In this document: in pieces, positions 45,854 to 54,360 of the stretch
How the letters are laid out: each line of letters starts with the position of its first letter
Numbering within the stretch: the first letter of the stretch is position 1
Assembly: GCF_007858445.1 (NCBI RefSeq)
Contig: NZ_VIGV01000004.1
Location: forward strand, 434,001 to 498,000
Direction of reading: 5' to 3'
DNA from: Tsukamurella sputi
GTDB taxonomy: Bacteria; Actinomycetota; Actinomycetes; Mycobacteriales; Mycobacteriaceae
Length of the DNA: 64,000 nucleotides
Made by a program: the position numbers and the translations under genes
Notes under the pieces: model-generated
Told to the model about the DNA's origin: nothing
The model's input: the letters and a program-made list of their open reading frames with translations, nothing else
Database searches by the model: none

Positions 45854-46402
45854 CTACCGTCCCGCTGTGACGAGTGGGTCCGTGCCGCGGCCCTGCGGCA
45901 ACGGGATCCGCCTGCCGCGCACCAGGATCGTGATCTCCCTGGTGAGGCTCATCGCGAGAGCGGCCAGGAGGAAGAACGCGGCCACCCCGTCCGCGCTGCC
46001 GTGGATGCGCTCGAGGAAGCCGCCGAATCGAATGGCGAAGGACTGCGAATGCTCCAGGGCGGCGATGAAGGCGCAGCGGCCCAGGAGGACGACCAGCCAG
46101 ATCCCGAGGTACGGCACGCCGGCCCGGGTGACGAGGTGTCTACCCCGGCGCGGGTCGCGTTCCACAGCCATCACGGCGTTGAGGGCGAGCCCGCAGGCGG
46201 CGCCGAAGGCGATACCAGCCGCGACCAGCGTGCCGTCGCCCGACGCGTACTGGTGGTGCCCGCTGCCGAGCACCAGGTATCCCATCACTGCGCTGGTGAC
46301 GAAGGGCATCACCGCGAGGAACACCGTGTGCCGGCGCGTACCGAGCTGCGTCGTCAACACCAGGGTCAGGAAGATCGCCGCCACGATCAGGGCGTCCGTC
46401 AT
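45854..46402 (-). CDS. Membrane protein, likely target of the adjacent TetR
   Basis: 182 residues with about four or five membrane helices, a short RRHTVF loop after the first, and a basic C-terminal tail (RGRRIPLPQGRG). No known family. It is divergent from a TetR gene 71 bp away and the gap contains two copies of a TTAGCA-N6-TGCTAA dyad, so repression by that TetR protein is very likely. Confidence 0.65.
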   Translation of the reverse strand: MTDALIVAAIFLTLVLTTQLGTRRHTVFLAVMPFVTSAVMGYLVLGSGHHQYASGDGTLVAAGIAFGAACGLALNAVMAVERDPRRGRHLVTRAGVPYLGIWLVVLLGRCAFIAALEHSQSFAIRFGGFLERIHGSADGVAAFFLLAALAMSLTREITILVRGRRIPLPQGRGTDPLVTAGR

Positions 46403-46423
46403 GATTGTCCTCTCATCGCCGAG

Positions 46424-46465
46424 TTAGCACGGTGCTGCTAAATCAATGTAGCAGAGACGTGCTAT
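46424..46465. promoter_or_regulatory. Double operator in the TetR / membrane-protein divergent promoter
   Basis: TTAGCA-CGGTGC-TGCTAA (46424-46441) is a perfect 6-bp-arm dyad. A second copy, TAGCA-GAGACG-TGCTA (46449-46464), has the same arms and the same 6-nt spacer, and its centre is 24 bp away. The second copy overlaps the TATAAA box (46463-46468) just before the tetR start, so binding would shut off tetR as well as the divergent gene. Confidence 0.7.
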
Positions 46466-46473
46466 AAAAAGAC

Positions 46474-47112
46474 ATGCCCAAAGTCGTCGACCCCGCCGAG
46501 CGCAGGAACGCGATCGCGGCCGCGGCGATCGAGACCATCGCACGGGGTGGGCTCGACAAAGCGACGCTCGCGAACGTCGCGGCGCAGGCCGGACTCGCGG
46601 TCGGTTCGGTCCGGCACTACTTCGAAGGCCAGGCGTCGATGATCGAGTTCGCGATGCGGTGGCTGGCCGATCGGATCGGAGCACGAGTGCTCGCCATCGC
46701 CGGACCGGTCCTCGCCGGTGAGGTGGGCACCATGGCCGAGCGGCGCCGCGCCACCGTCGACCTGCTGTGCGAGTTGCTGCCGCTCGACGAGACCCGGCGC
46801 CGCGAGGTGACGGCCTGGCTCGCGCTGAGCGCAGCCGCGGTCTACCGACCCGGCCTGCGTCCGATCGTCGACGACATGCACGAGTCGGTACGTGGGCTGA
46901 CCCGGGTCATCGTTGAGCGGTCCCGTGCTGCCGGTCTGTCCGACGGGGATGATGCCGATCTCGACGCCGACGTGGAGCGTCTCGCCGCGCTCATCGACGG
47001 CCTGGCCGTCGACGCGATACTGCGCCCGGACCGTTATTCGCCGCAGCGGATGCGCTCCGTGGTCGAGCGTCAGCTGGACCGTCTCGGGTCGCCCGGTGCG
47101 GACCGCACGTAG
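46474..47112 (+). CDS. TetR-family transcriptional regulator
   Basis: 212 residues. N-terminal helix-turn-helix: TLANVAAQAGLAVGSVRHYFEGQASM, typical of TetR proteins whose arm begins DPAERRNAIAAAAIE. C-terminal helical domain of the BetI-like type (REVTAWLALSAAAV), which binds small ligands. Probably autorepressed through the operator pair at 46424-46465, and represses the membrane protein. It could also affect acuI 38 bp downstream on the same strand. Confidence 0.9.
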   Translation: MPKVVDPAERRNAIAAAAIETIARGGLDKATLANVAAQAGLAVGSVRHYFEGQASMIEFAMRWLADRIGARVLAIAGPVLAGEVGTMAERRRATVDLLCELLPLDETRRREVTAWLALSAAAVYRPGLRPIVDDMHESVRGLTRVIVERSRAAGLSDGDDADLDADVERLAALIDGLAVDAILRPDRYSPQRMRSVVERQLDRLGSPGADRT

Positions 47113-47150
47113 CATCGCGGTGTCGCCCCCGAGACCTCAGGAGACCCACG

Positions 47151-48149
47151 ATGACCCAGTACCGCGCCCTTCTCGCCGAACTCGCGGACGACGCAGTCGC
47201 CACCCGCATCGAGCTCCGTGAACCCGCAGCGCTGGAGCCCGGTCACCTGCGGATCGCCGTCGAGTTCTCCGGCGTGAACTTCAAGGACGCGTTGGCTCTC
47301 ACGCCCGGCGGCGGAGTGGTGCGTCAGTACCCGATCGTCCCCGGCATCGACATCGCCGGCACGGTCCTGGAATCCGCCTCCGACGAGTTCGCTGCGGGTG
47401 ACCGCGTCGTCGCGCACGGCTACGAGATCGGTACGGCCCGCGACGGCGGATACGCCGAGCAGGCCGTCGTCCCGGCCGAGTGGGCGGTGAAGCTGACCGC
47501 GCTGAGCACCCGCGAGGCCGCCGCGATCGGCACCGCCGGATTCACTGCGGCGATGAGCGTCGCGGCCATCGTCGATGCCGGCGTCGTGCCCGCGGACGGT
47601 CCCGTCGTCGTCACCGGCGCCACCGGCGGCGTCGGTTCGACGGCCATCGACCTGCTCGCGAGCCTCGGCTACGAGGTCGTGGCCTCGTCGGGCAAGCCCG
47701 GCGCCACCGACCACCTGCATGCTCTCGGCGCCCACGAGGTCATCGGCCGCCTGCCGCTCGACCCCGACGCCAAGCCCCGGCCTCTCGGTCGGAGCCGCTG
47801 GGCGGCCGCCGTCGACTGCGTGGGCGGCGCAGCCCTCGCCGATGTCATCAGCACTCTCAATTACGGCGGCGTCGTCGCGGCCAGCGGCCTGACCGGCGGC
47901 GCGGGCCTGAAGACCACGGTCATGCCGTTCATCCTCCGCGGTGTCACGCTCGCGGGTATCGATTCGGTGCAGATGCCGATCGCGCCGCGCCGGGCTCTGT
48001 GGGCGCGGATCGAGTCGGACCTGCGCCCGCGCCACCTCGACCTCGTCGCCAACGACATCGGGATCGACGGGGTCCGTGTCGTCGTCGACGCACTCCGCGC
48101 CGGCGAGTACACGGGCCGTGCCGTCGTCGACCTCAGCCGCGGCTGGTGA
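47151..48149 (+). CDS. acuI: MDR-family oxidoreductase, acrylyl-CoA reductase-like (AcuI/YhdH)
   Basis: 332 residues. A zinc-free medium-chain reductase: FSGVNFKDALALTPGGGVVRQYPIVPGIDIAGTV is characteristic of AcuI/YhdH, with VVVTGATGGVGSTAIDLLASLGYEVVASSGK as the NADPH-binding Rossmann motif. AcuI reduces toxic acryloyl-CoA to propionyl-CoA with NADPH. A few bases before the start GGAGACCC provides a ribosome-binding site. No other propionate genes are adjacent, so the physiological link is inference. Confidence 0.88.
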   Translation: MTQYRALLAELADDAVATRIELREPAALEPGHLRIAVEFSGVNFKDALALTPGGGVVRQYPIVPGIDIAGTVLESASDEFAAGDRVVAHGYEIGTARDGGYAEQAVVPAEWAVKLTALSTREAAAIGTAGFTAAMSVAAIVDAGVVPADGPVVVTGATGGVGSTAIDLLASLGYEVVASSGKPGATDHLHALGAHEVIGRLPLDPDAKPRPLGRSRWAAAVDCVGGAALADVISTLNYGGVVAASGLTGGAGLKTTVMPFILRGVTLAGIDSVQMPIAPRRALWARIESDLRPRHLDLVANDIGIDGVRVVVDALRAGEYTGRAVVDLSRGW

Positions 48150-48206
48150 TCTCCGGATCGCGAAATCAGGTCGAGAACAGACCTGTGGACTGACTACGGT
48201 CGACCC

Positions 48207-48638
48207 ATGACCGTCAGGCAGATCCAAGTCACCTTCGATTGCGCGAACCCGAAGCGCGTGGCGCTGTTCTGGTGCGAGGCGCTGGGCTACGTCGTGCCGC
48301 CGCCCCCACCGGGATTCGCCGACTGGGACGCCTTCGAGGCGACCCTGCCGCCCGAGGCGCACGGCTCCGCCTTCGCCTGCGTCGACCCGAACGGCGTCGG
48401 CCCGCGTCTCTACTTCCAACGTGTTCCCGAGGGCAAGACGGTCAAGAACCGTGTGCACCTCGACGTGCGTGTCGGCACCGGGATGGTGGGTGCCGAGCGG
48501 CTCGCCGCGCTCGAGGCGGAGGGTGCCCGGCTGGAGAAGCTCGGAGCGAAGCGTCTCTACCTGCAGGAGGCGGACGGCGAGAACGAATCCTGCCTCACCA
48601 TGGCCGACGTCGAGGGCAACGAATTCTGCCTCGACTGA
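48207..48638 (+). CDS. VOC (glyoxalase-like) domain protein
   Basis: 143 residues. One VOC unit of the actinobacterial glyoxalase-like type: QVTFDCANPKRVALFWCEALGY opens it and ENESCLTMADVEGNEFCLD closes it, with RVHLDVRVG between. The DxxGNEF end supplies a likely metal-binding Glu. TACGGT (48195-48200) lies six bases before ATG 48207 (leaderless). Substrate unknown. Confidence 0.8.
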   Translation: MTVRQIQVTFDCANPKRVALFWCEALGYVVPPPPPGFADWDAFEATLPPEAHGSAFACVDPNGVGPRLYFQRVPEGKTVKNRVHLDVRVGTGMVGAERLAALEAEGARLEKLGAKRLYLQEADGENESCLTMADVEGNEFCLD

Positions 48639-48728
48639 TCGCTTCGCCCTGGACGAACGGGGTGGCCGAAGTCTCAGTCGGCGTGGACACTGGAGACGAG
48701 TGGGTCCCTACGGCTCGAGGAGTCAGTG

Positions 48729-49073
48729 ATGGCAGGCAACGAGAATCCCTTCGGGTTCGGGCCGGGAGAGTTCGACGACCTGGCCCGCGAGGCCCGTGAC
48801 ATGATCGGGCGCATCGTCGGCGGCCCGGGGCGCGAGGCCTTCTCCGGGCTGTTCGACGAAGCCCGTCGCGCGAAACGCGAGCCGGAGACAGCGGGCGAGA
48901 CCGGCGACGGAGTGTGGGCGGTCATCGCCAACGCCGAGGACGGCAGCGCCCGCGTCGAGCAGGTCTACGCCACCGAGATCGACGCGCTGCGTGCCAACCA
49001 GCACAACACCGATGCGACCAGGAAGGTCCGGTTCCTGCCCTACGGGATCGCGGTCAGCGCGCTCGACGACTGA
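48729..49073 (+). CDS. Hypothetical protein, 114 aa
   Basis: The N-terminal ~45 residues are Gly/Phe-rich then helical (NPFGFGPGEFDDLAREARDMIGRI), followed by a compact segment (GVWAVIANAEDGSARVEQVYATEIDALRANQHN) and a KVRFLPYGIAV end. ATG 48729 follows GAGGAG; a GTG one codon upstream is in frame. No signal peptide or helix-turn-helix. Family not recognised; possibly restricted to actinobacteria. Confidence 0.6.
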   Translation: MAGNENPFGFGPGEFDDLAREARDMIGRIVGGPGREAFSGLFDEARRAKREPETAGETGDGVWAVIANAEDGSARVEQVYATEIDALRANQHNTDATRKVRFLPYGIAVSALDD

Positions 49074-49076
49074 GCG

Positions 49077-49505
49077 TCACTCCTCGCGACCCGCGGTCGC
49101 CTCCGGCGTCGTGGTCGGGACGGCCGCACCGGCCGCGGTCTCCGGGCGGAGCCACAGCCAGGTTCCGATGATCGCCATGATCGCGGTGCCGATCGTCGCT
49201 ATCCACCACTTCGGAGTCACCAGGAAGAGGATCACCGCACACACGGCCATGCTGCCGATCGCCATGTACTTGGCCTTGCGGCTGACGGAACCCGTCGCCT
49301 GCCAGTCCCGGATCATCGGGCCGAAGACGCGGTGTTCCAGGAGCTTGCGGTGCAGTGTGTCCGAACCGCGGGCGGCGCAGTACGCCGCGATGAGGATGAA
49401 CACCGTGGTCGGCATGAGGGGAACCACGACGCCGACGATGCCGAGCCCCAACGCGACGTAGGCGCAGACCCACCACATCCATCTCAGTCGGGACTTTTGC
49501 GCCAT
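49077..49505 (-). CDS. DUF454 (YbaN-like) membrane protein
   Basis: 142 residues from ATG 49505 with CTGGAGGA just upstream. The first helix and following loop (YVALGLGIVGVVVPLMPTTVFILIAAYCAARGS) are the DUF454 signature; HRVFGPMIRDW follows, then a second pair of helices and an Ala/Thr-rich tail. YbaN-type proteins are inner-membrane proteins of unknown role. Converges with the preceding gene, 3 bp between stops. Confidence 0.85.
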   Translation of the reverse strand: MAQKSRLRWMWWVCAYVALGLGIVGVVVPLMPTTVFILIAAYCAARGSDTLHRKLLEHRVFGPMIRDWQATGSVSRKAKYMAIGSMAVCAVILFLVTPKWWIATIGTAIMAIIGTWLWLRPETAAGAAVPTTTPEATAGREE

Positions 49506-49521
49506 TCCTCCAGTGTAGGGA

Positions 49522-50154
49522 TCAGGCGTCGCCGTGCTCCACGAGCCAGTCGAGCAGGGCCGAGGTCTCGCGCCAGTGCTTGCGGATCTGTGGGACCAGC
49601 TTCGGTGTGTGGATGATCTCCTCGAAGCCGTAGTCCCGCATGGCGCTGAGCGACTTGTGTCGCAGCAGTTCGATTCTCGGATGATCGGCGTCCCACCCGC
49701 GCGGGGAGGTCTTGAGCGTCTCGCCGCCGATCTCCCAGCCCTTGCGTCGCAGCTTGCCGATGATCTGCTCCAGTGCGGGCCCGTACAGGTCGTTGTCGAT
49801 CGCCTTCCGGAAGGCCGCGAGCCGGGTGGGGCTCGCTTCGTAGAAGCCGGCGCCGACGCGGACGCCGGGTGCGCCGATCTGGATGTAGTAGCCCGTCGCC
49901 GGACCGACCGCGACGAACGCGCCCTGGTGGGTCTTGTACGGCGTCTTGTCCTTGGAGAAGCGCACGTCCCGGTACGGACGGAAGATCTTGGCGGTGCCGA
50001 ACTCGTCCGCAAGCTCCTCGGTCAGCGCGGCCATCGGAGCGGCGACGGCGGTCTTGTAGACGTCCTTGTGCGCCTCCCAGAAGACCTTCGAGTTGTCGGC
50101 CTCGAGGTCGTCGTAGAAGTCCAGCGCCGCCTCGGGGAATCCGGTGAAGCTCAT
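49522..50154 (-). CDS. DUF2461 (TIGR02453) family protein
   Basis: 210 residues. FPEAALDFYDDLEADNSKVFWEAHKDVY at the N-terminus, IFRPYRDVRFSKDKTPYKTHQGAF and YYIQIGAPGVRVGAGFYEAS are diagnostic of this family, which is widespread and uncharacterised. Followed 16 bp later by the DUF454 gene on the same strand, so the two are probably co-transcribed. Divergent from the peroxiredoxin gene with 22 bp between starts. Confidence 0.88.
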   Translation of the reverse strand: MSFTGFPEAALDFYDDLEADNSKVFWEAHKDVYKTAVAAPMAALTEELADEFGTAKIFRPYRDVRFSKDKTPYKTHQGAFVAVGPATGYYIQIGAPGVRVGAGFYEASPTRLAAFRKAIDNDLYGPALEQIIGKLRRKGWEIGGETLKTSPRGWDADHPRIELLRHKSLSAMRDYGFEEIIHTPKLVPQIRKHWRETSALLDWLVEHGDA

Positions 50155-50176
50155 GCCGTCAGGCTAGCCTTGGAGC

Positions 50177-50635
50177 ATGAAACCCGGTGACACCGCGCCC
50201 GACTTCGAACTGCCCGATCAGGACGGCACGCCGCGGAAGCTGAGCGACCTGCTCGCCGCCGGCCCCGTCGCACTGTTCTTCTACCCGGCTGCCTTCACGC
50301 CGGGCTGCACCAAGGAGGCGTGCCACTTCCGCGATCTCGCCGCCGAGTTCGCCGAGGCGGGGGTGCAGCGGGTCGGTATCAGCCGCGACGCCGTCGCCAA
50401 ACAGTCCGACTGGACCGCCAAGCACGGCCTCGACTACCCGCTCCTCTCGGACGAGGACGGCGCCGTCGCGGCGGCCTTCGGGGTCAAGCGCGACGGCTTG
50501 CTCAAGCTGGCCGGCATGCCGACCAAGCGCACCACCTTCGCGATCCGTACCGACGGCACCGTCGCCGATGTGATCGCCTCCGAGGTGAACATGCAGGTCC
50601 ACGCCGACCGGGCCCTCGCCGCCCTGCGCGGCTGA
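50177..50635 (+). CDS. bcp: Peroxiredoxin, BCP/PrxQ type
   Basis: 152 residues with the thioredoxin-like AhpC/TSA fold. The peroxidatic Cys44 (FFYPAAFTPGCTKEACHF) and resolving Cys49 have the C-X4-C spacing of atypical two-Cys PrxQ enzymes, which reduce hydrogen and organic peroxides using thioredoxin. PTKRTTFAIRTDGTV is the conserved C-terminal part with the Arg of the active site. TAGCCT (50165-50170) is six bases before ATG 50177 (leaderless). Confidence 0.93.
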   Translation: MKPGDTAPDFELPDQDGTPRKLSDLLAAGPVALFFYPAAFTPGCTKEACHFRDLAAEFAEAGVQRVGISRDAVAKQSDWTAKHGLDYPLLSDEDGAVAAAFGVKRDGLLKLAGMPTKRTTFAIRTDGTVADVIASEVNMQVHADRALAALRG

Positions 50636-50672
50636 ACCGCCCCCGACTGATCGCCGCAGAGCGAGCCCCGGG

Positions 50673-52028
50673 CTATTCGACGGGCCGTGCCGCGACCCAC
50701 GCGCCGAGCGGGTCGTACGCCTTCCGGATCCGCAGCAGCCGCGCGTAGGTGTCGGCAGGGAAGGCGCCGGCGCCACTGCGCGGGCGTTCGTCGAAGTTGC
50801 TCAGCGCACGCCCCGTGGACCACGGCCCCATGGCCGACACCACTGCCGAGGTGTCGGCGAGCCCGCGGGCCGCGAGCTCGGGCGTCGCGGCGATGGAGGC
50901 CGTGAACAGCGCGTAGTCGCCGTCCACCCGGTCGAGCGCCGCGTCGATCGGGCGAGCCAGCGCCCCGCCGAGATGGCGCAATTCGGCGAACATCAGTGAA
51001 CTGTCCGCGGCGGTCCCCGCGTCGACGAATGCTCCGGCGGCTTCGGCGGTGAGCGGCCCGAGCAGGGCGTGATCGGTCACCGTCGGCGTGGGGCCGGGCG
51101 GGTCCATGTGCACGGCGAGGAGCGCCGCGGCGGGGATCCGCCCGACGGTGTCCATCTCGGGTGCGAGATCGCGCAGGGGCGCCAGGATCTCGGCCGCCGC
51201 GTCGTCGTCCGCGAGCACCGCACCGTCGATCACCACGAGCCTGCGGCCGCGCAGGAAGTCCGGCAGTTCGGGCAGGGGCGGGAAGTTCATCAGGCGGAGC
51301 GAGGTGGTCGCGGTCTCCGGCGCGTTCGCGGACCACGCGATCCACGCGGGGACGATCTGCGCGGCAGCGCCGATGTCCCACAGCATCATCCCCGCGACCA
51401 CGTCGGTAAACGGCAGGAGATCGATCTCGACGGCGATCACCGTGCCGAAGCTGCCTCCGCCGCCCTTCAGTGCCCAGAACAGGTCCGGGTTCTCCTCCGA
51501 CGATGCCCGGCGCACGTCGCCGTCGGAGGTCACCACGTCAAAGGCGCGGACGGCGGACGTGCCGAGGCCGTGGGCGCGGCTGTAGAAAGAGAGGCCGCCG
51601 CCGAGCAGGAAGCCGATCGCGGAGACGTCGCCCGCGCTCCCGTGGAGCGCGGTGAGCCCGTGCGGAGCGCAGGTCGCCAGCACGTCCCGCCAGAGCGTCC
51701 CGCCGACGATCCGCGCGGTGCGCCGAACGGGATCGACGGTGACGCCGGTGTATTCGTGCACTCGCAACAGAAGTGCGCCGTCGAGTGCATCGGGGGTCAG
51801 GGCCGAGGCGGCGTGCCCGGTGCTCTGCGGGGCGATGCGCAGACCGTGTGCGACGGCCTCTCTGACCATGGTGACCAGTTCCCCCTCGCTGCGGGGCACG
51901 CCGACGAGCGCCGGCTGCTGCGCTACGGCCACGTTCCACGGGGTGGTGGCGATCGAGTACTCCAGCTGCCCGGGGAGGTGGACGGGGCCGGACTGGACGA
52001 CGGGGGAGAGATCGACGGGGTGGATCAT
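50673..52028 (-). CDS. FAD-linked oxidase (BBE / vanillyl-alcohol-oxidase superfamily)
   Basis: 451 residues. FAD-binding domain at the N-terminus (VGVPRSEGELVTMVREA, then PQSTGHAASAL and LHGSAGDVSAIGFLLGGGLSFYSRAHGLG), substrate domain in the middle, and a berberine-bridge-type C-terminus (YARLLRIRKAYDPLGAW) that closes over the flavin. The motif around residue 60 lacks the usual His of bicovalent enzymes as far as I can align it. Oxidises an unknown alcohol or amine. Divergent from the LuxR-type regulator, which probably controls it. Confidence 0.85.
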   Translation of the reverse strand: MIHPVDLSPVVQSGPVHLPGQLEYSIATTPWNVAVAQQPALVGVPRSEGELVTMVREAVAHGLRIAPQSTGHAASALTPDALDGALLLRVHEYTGVTVDPVRRTARIVGGTLWRDVLATCAPHGLTALHGSAGDVSAIGFLLGGGLSFYSRAHGLGTSAVRAFDVVTSDGDVRRASSEENPDLFWALKGGGGSFGTVIAVEIDLLPFTDVVAGMMLWDIGAAAQIVPAWIAWSANAPETATTSLRLMNFPPLPELPDFLRGRRLVVIDGAVLADDDAAAEILAPLRDLAPEMDTVGRIPAAALLAVHMDPPGPTPTVTDHALLGPLTAEAAGAFVDAGTAADSSLMFAELRHLGGALARPIDAALDRVDGDYALFTASIAATPELAARGLADTSAVVSAMGPWSTGRALSNFDERPRSGAGAFPADTYARLLRIRKAYDPLGAWVAARPVE

Positions 52029-52184
52029 GGTGTGATTCCTTCATCTTCCGCGTACCGCCGGGTGGCGGTCGCACGTGCAAGCGTGGCGCCCGCGCGGCGC
52101 GCGGACCATCCCGCGACGGCGGGGAAACCGGTACCCCAGAAAGATGGGATTCCCCTGGTGCCAACGGCGGAGGATACTGGGGCG

Positions 52185-53333
52185 ATGATCGCCAGCCTCA
52201 CCGCCGAGCGGGTCCGCGGCGACGTGGAGGTGCTCTCCCGTGCGGGCCTCGGAATCGACGACTTCCTGTCCGAGGCCGTCACCGCGGTCCGGCGGGCCGT
52301 GCCGTGGGTGGGTGCGTGCGTCGGCACCCATGATCCTGCGTCGCTGATGCTCACCAGCGCCCGCAAGTACGGATCGCTCGTGGCCAATCACGACCACGAC
52401 ATGCTGTGGGGAACTCTGGAATACGGTGCGGCGGAATCGACCTCGTTCCGCTCTCTGGCGTTCGAGAACGTGCGCGCGGTGTCCATGCTGCAGTTGCCGC
52501 GTGAGGTCATCGCCTCCTCGCCGCGGATGAACCGGCTGATGCGCCCCGTGTACGGCTTCGCGGACGAGGCGCGGCTCGTCTTCCGCGACTCCGCCGGCGT
52601 GTGGGGCTGCCTCGCGGTTTTCCGGGGCGGCGCCGCTCGCTTCTCCGATGACGACGTGGACTTCCTCGGCAGCCTGTCGGAATCCTTCGCCCGCGGTGTG
52701 CGCGGCGGCATCCTCACGCGCCTCGGCGCGGGCACGGGGGAGGACCTGTCGAACAACGGTCCCGCGGTCGTGATGGTGGACTCGGCCGGCGAGATCTCCC
52801 AGATCAGCCGTGGCGCGGAGGCCCTGCTGCGCACCCTCGCCACCACGGTTCACGACGGTGACCCGCGCGGTCTGGTCATCGGACTCGCCGCCGCTGCGCG
52901 CCGTGCTGGCGATACGTCGGGCGCGCCGCTCCCGCGGGCGCGGGTGCGCACCCCGTCGGGGCACTGGCTGGTGTTGCACGCCTCGCCGATGGACTGCCGC
53001 GACGGCGCGACGGGCGATGTCGTGGTCACGATCGAGGAGGCCCGCCCGCCCGAGATCGTCGCACTGGTGGTGGCGGCCTTCGGGCTCACGCAACGCGAAC
53101 GAGACGTCACGCGGATGGTGTTGCAGGGCTGCGATACCAAGGAGATCGCCGCCGCTCTCCACCTGTCGGGATACACCGTGCAGGACCATCTCAAATCCGT
53201 GTTCGCCAAGGCCGGGGTCCGCAGCCGGCGTGAGCTCATCGCGCGGATCTACTTCGATCAATACGTTCCCCGCATGGGCGCGGAGACCATGCCGAACGGA
53301 TTCTTCGCGCCGGCCGTCGAGGCCGCACCCTGA
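52185..53333 (+). CDS. LuxR-family (NarL-type HTH) transcriptional regulator
   Basis: 382 residues from ATG 52185, preceded six bases upstream by GATACT. The C-terminal ~65 residues are the LuxR helix-turn-helix: FGLTQRERDVTRMVLQGCDTKEIAAALHLSGYTVQDHLKSVF spans it. The N-terminal ~180 residues look like a GAF-type sensor (RLVFRDSAGVWGCLAVFRGG, ARFSDDDVDFLGSLSESF), and a PAS-like segment may follow. No receiver Asp pattern. Likely regulates the divergent FAD oxidase. Confidence 0.85.
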   Translation: MIASLTAERVRGDVEVLSRAGLGIDDFLSEAVTAVRRAVPWVGACVGTHDPASLMLTSARKYGSLVANHDHDMLWGTLEYGAAESTSFRSLAFENVRAVSMLQLPREVIASSPRMNRLMRPVYGFADEARLVFRDSAGVWGCLAVFRGGAARFSDDDVDFLGSLSESFARGVRGGILTRLGAGTGEDLSNNGPAVVMVDSAGEISQISRGAEALLRTLATTVHDGDPRGLVIGLAAAARRAGDTSGAPLPRARVRTPSGHWLVLHASPMDCRDGATGDVVVTIEEARPPEIVALVVAAFGLTQRERDVTRMVLQGCDTKEIAAALHLSGYTVQDHLKSVFAKAGVRSRRELIARIYFDQYVPRMGAETMPNGFFAPAVEAAP

Positions 53334-53376
53334 GCGGACGCCCGGCGGACGAGAGCGACCGGGCGGACCTGGAAGA

Positions 53377-53826
53377 ATGACCGGGGTGATCACCCTCCGC
53401 GACGGATCCGACGCCGACTATCCCGCGCTCGTGCAGGTCTGGCGGAGCTCCGTCGACGCGACGCACCACTTCCTCGCCGATGCCGACCGCGACGCCATCG
53501 AGGCACGCCTCGCGAGTGACTACTTCCCGCAGGTCCGGCTCACGGTCGCGGAGGTCGACGGTGCCGTGGCCGGCTTCTCGGGGACCGCGGGGGAGGACCT
53601 CGCGATGTTGTTCGTTCACGCCGACGCCCGTGGCGGCGGCGTCGGGCGAACGCTCCTCGGCCACGCGATCCTTGAGCAGGGCGTGCGCACCGTCGACGTG
53701 AACGAGCAGAACGATCAGGCCGTCGGCTTCTACGCGCACAGCGGCTTCACCGTGACCGGCCGGAGCGAGACCGACGGCGACGGACTGCCGTACCCCCTCC
53801 TGCACCTGGCTCTCGGTTCGGCCTAA
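53377..53826 (+). CDS. GNAT-family N-acetyltransferase
   Basis: 149 residues from ATG 53377; GTG 53386 is an alternative with an AAGAAT box seven bases before it. The acetyl-CoA-binding motif A is LFVHADARGGGVGRTLLGHAI, followed by VDVNEQNDQAVGFYAHSGFTVTGRSETDGDG. The pattern fits the YjaB/small-molecule acetyltransferase group. The last 4 bp overlap the stop codon of the converging MarR gene. Confidence 0.85.
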   Translation: MTGVITLRDGSDADYPALVQVWRSSVDATHHFLADADRDAIEARLASDYFPQVRLTVAEVDGAVAGFSGTAGEDLAMLFVHADARGGGVGRTLLGHAILEQGVRTVDVNEQNDQAVGFYAHSGFTVTGRSETDGDGLPYPLLHLALGSA

Positions 53827-54266
53827 CCGGCGCAGCTGTCGCGCGAGGCCCGCGCGACGATCGCGACCGCGCGTCGCAGCGCCTCGGCATCATCGGGCGA
53901 CAGCGGCCCGAGCAGATCCGCCTCGGCGGCAGCCACCGCGACCCCGACTTCGCGCAGCGTCGCGAGTCCCGCATCGGTGGGGACGACGCGGCGTGCCCGG
54001 CGGTCGGTCGGCGAGGGATCGCGGCGCACCAGCCCCGCCTCGACGAGGTCGTCGACGACGTACGGCATCACGGACTTGTCGATGAGGAGGTACTCGGCGA
54101 GCGCCAGCTGCGTGGGCAGGTCGTAGGTCGCGGCGGCGTAGAGCGTCTGATAGCCGCGTACCCCGCGGGGGATCCGGTCGAGGATCGGGGCCACCGCTTC
54201 CGCGTAGGCCTTGTTCAACACCCCCACGGACCAGCCGAAATCGCAGGTCTCCTCGTGCGTCGCCAT
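53823..54266 (-). CDS. MarR-family transcriptional regulator
   Basis: 147 residues with a winged helix: LPTQLALAEYLLIDKSVMPYVVDDLVEAGLVRRDPSPTDRRARRVVPT spans helices 3-4 and the wing. The DRRARR wing tip is typical. Divergent from the DJ-1/PfpI-family gene across a 94-bp AT-rich region with repeated ATATC and CAGTTGT words, so it probably represses that gene and itself, as MarR proteins that respond to electrophiles or phenols often do. Confidence 0.88.
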   Translation of the reverse strand: MATHEETCDFGWSVGVLNKAYAEAVAPILDRIPRGVRGYQTLYAAATYDLPTQLALAEYLLIDKSVMPYVVDDLVEAGLVRRDPSPTDRRARRVVPTDAGLATLREVGVAVAAAEADLLGPLSPDDAEALRRAVAIVARASRDSCAG

Positions 54267-54296
54267 CCCGTGAGGCTAGCAGGCGCGACATATCGA

Positions 54297-54324
54297 TTGA
54301 AATACATATCAGTTGTGGTACGGT
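54297..54324 (+). promoter_or_regulatory. Promoter and probable MarR operator upstream of the DJ-1-like gene
   Basis: TTGAAA (54297-54302) and TACGGT (54319-54324) with a 16-bp spacer form a recognisable sigma-70 promoter, which is rare here. The region around it is distinctly AT-rich for this genome and contains repeated ATATC (54290s and 54306-54310) and CAGTTGT (54311 and 54325 areas) words where the divergent MarR protein could bind. Confidence 0.5.
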
Positions 54325-54360
54325 TCAGTTGTCAAGCAAATCAATGTCGAGGAGAACATC

